From Methylophilaceae bacterium (GTDB lineage Bacteria; Pseudomonadota; Gammaproteobacteria; Burkholderiales; Methylophilaceae), in contig SPJO01000079.1 of NCBI GenBank assembly GCA_006844635.1, forward strand, positions 1-5,625: a stretch of DNA of 5,625 nt, given 5' to 3'. Shown piece by piece: positions 4,853-5,625 of this stretch. The position numbers and the translations under genes were made by a program. Position 1 is the stretch's first letter; the number at the start of each line of letters is the position of its first letter. Under the pieces are notes generated by a model. It did no database searches. It saw only the letters and a program-made list of their open reading frames with translations, and was not told the DNA's origin.

Positions 4853-5625
4853 ATGGAAGCAGCAGTAAAAACACCTTCACCCACCACCATATATCTAAAA
4901 GACTATGCACCAGCAGCATATCTTGTAAATCACGTTAACTTAACGATTGCGCTGTTTGACGGCAAAACTATCGTCACGTCAGAAGTGCATTATGTAAAGA
5001 ATCCAGATAGTAAGGAAAAGAATCTCGTTTTAAACGGACAAGACCAAACAGTCGTGTCGGTTGAAATGGATGGTGAGGCTTTTGGTGATTATCAAATAGC
5101 GGATAATAAATTGACCATTAGCAAGCCGGGTGAGAAGTTTGTGCTGACGATTATTTCGGAAATTGATCCAGCGTCAAATACTGCGCTTGAAGGGCTTTAT
5201 CAATCACAAGGGACTTACTGCACACAGTGCGAGGCAGAAGGCTTTAGACGCATTACCTACTTTCAAGACCGACCAGATGTGTTGAGTACTTTTTCTGTAC
5301 GGATTGAGGCTGACAAACAGCATTACCCAGTCTTGTTATCGAATGGTAATTTAGTAGAAACTGGTGAGTTAGATAACAATCGACATTTTAGAGTCTGGCA
5401 TGACCCGTTTCCTAAGCCTTGTTATTTATTTGCTTTAGTAGCCGGGGATTTAGTCCGTATTGAAGATACGTTTACGACGATGACGGGGCGGCAAGTCGAT
5501 TTGCATATTTATGTGCGTGAAGGTGATGAAAGCCAGTGCGGGTATGCAATGGCCTCACTCAAGAAGGCGATGCAGTGGGATGAAGAAACCTATTGGCGTG
5601 AATATCAGTTAGAGTTGTTCAATAT
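4853..5625 (+). CDS. pepN: aminopeptidase N, N-terminal part (runs off the window)
   Basis: This is an M1-family zinc aminopeptidase that removes N-terminal residues from peptides in cytosolic protein turnover. The 257 codons present cover the N-terminal beta domain and match E. coli PepN closely: SEIDPASNTALEGLY (about 102-116), TQCEAEGFR (124-132), the RPDVL segment (140-144), PVLLSNGNLVETGEL, and FPKPCYLFALVAGD. Glu127 within QCEAEG corresponds to E. coli Glu121, which binds the substrate amino group. The GAMEN and HEXXH zinc motifs should begin about 10 and 46 residues past the window end, so catalytic integrity cannot be judged here. The start is firm: TAG at 4838-4840 closes the frame, and ATG 4853 is the only conventional start before the conserved region. 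No Shine-Dalgarno precedes it, as with valS. It is probably transcribed from its own promoter near 4814. Confidence 0.96.
   Translation, partial: MEAAVKTPSPTTIYLKDYAPAAYLVNHVNLTIALFDGKTIVTSEVHYVKNPDSKEKNLVLNGQDQTVVSVEMDGEAFGDYQIADNKLTISKPGEKFVLTIISEIDPASNTALEGLYQSQGTYCTQCEAEGFRRITYFQDRPDVLSTFSVRIEADKQHYPVLLSNGNLVETGELDNNRHFRVWHDPFPKPCYLFALVAGDLVRIEDTFTTMTGRQVDLHIYVREGDESQCGYAMASLKKAMQWDEETYWREYQLELFN

Overview
The window looks like a chromosomal stretch from a moderately low-GC proteobacterium. ValS, the small two-helix protein, the TusA-like protein and the PepN N-terminus all resemble their beta/gamma-proteobacterial relatives. A betaproteobacterium of the Methylophilaceae type is my guess for the host, at low confidence and without any database search.

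Layout. Positions 1-66 may be the tail of an upstream membrane protein. A strong extended -10 (92-100) lies so close to the ATG of valS (110-2947) that the mRNA may be leaderless. valS is followed immediately by a small two-helix inner-membrane protein of the DUF1418/YbjC type (best start 2962, end 3204). Convergent to these is a minus-strand pair: a single-domain rhodanese (3835 to 3506) and then a TusA-family sulfur carrier (3480 to 3244). They are 25 bp apart and probably share one promoter near 3859-3887.

The stretch 3836-4852 is the accessory part. It holds an intergenic region with a consensus -10, several competing RNA stems and a near-perfect Rho-independent terminator (4043-4071). 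The terminator abuts a retropepsin-like aspartic protease remnant (to 4339) that has lost its catalytic N-terminal half. Next is a very short type IV pilin-like gene (4441-4695) with its own extended -10 and a good Shine-Dalgarno. The window ends inside pepN (from 4853), cut just before the expected GAMEN and HEXXH motifs.

How the genes work together. valS (tRNA charging) and pepN (peptide turnover) are housekeeping genes. The rhodanese/TusA pair plausibly forms a persulfide relay. The protease remnant and mini-pilin look like a remodelled segment between core genes. I see no CRISPR array, insertion sequence, tRNA or rRNA, and no convincing undescribed multi-gene system. The most interesting items are the structured region ending in the 4043-4071 terminator, the protease truncation point, the mini-pilin, and the probably leaderless valS message.
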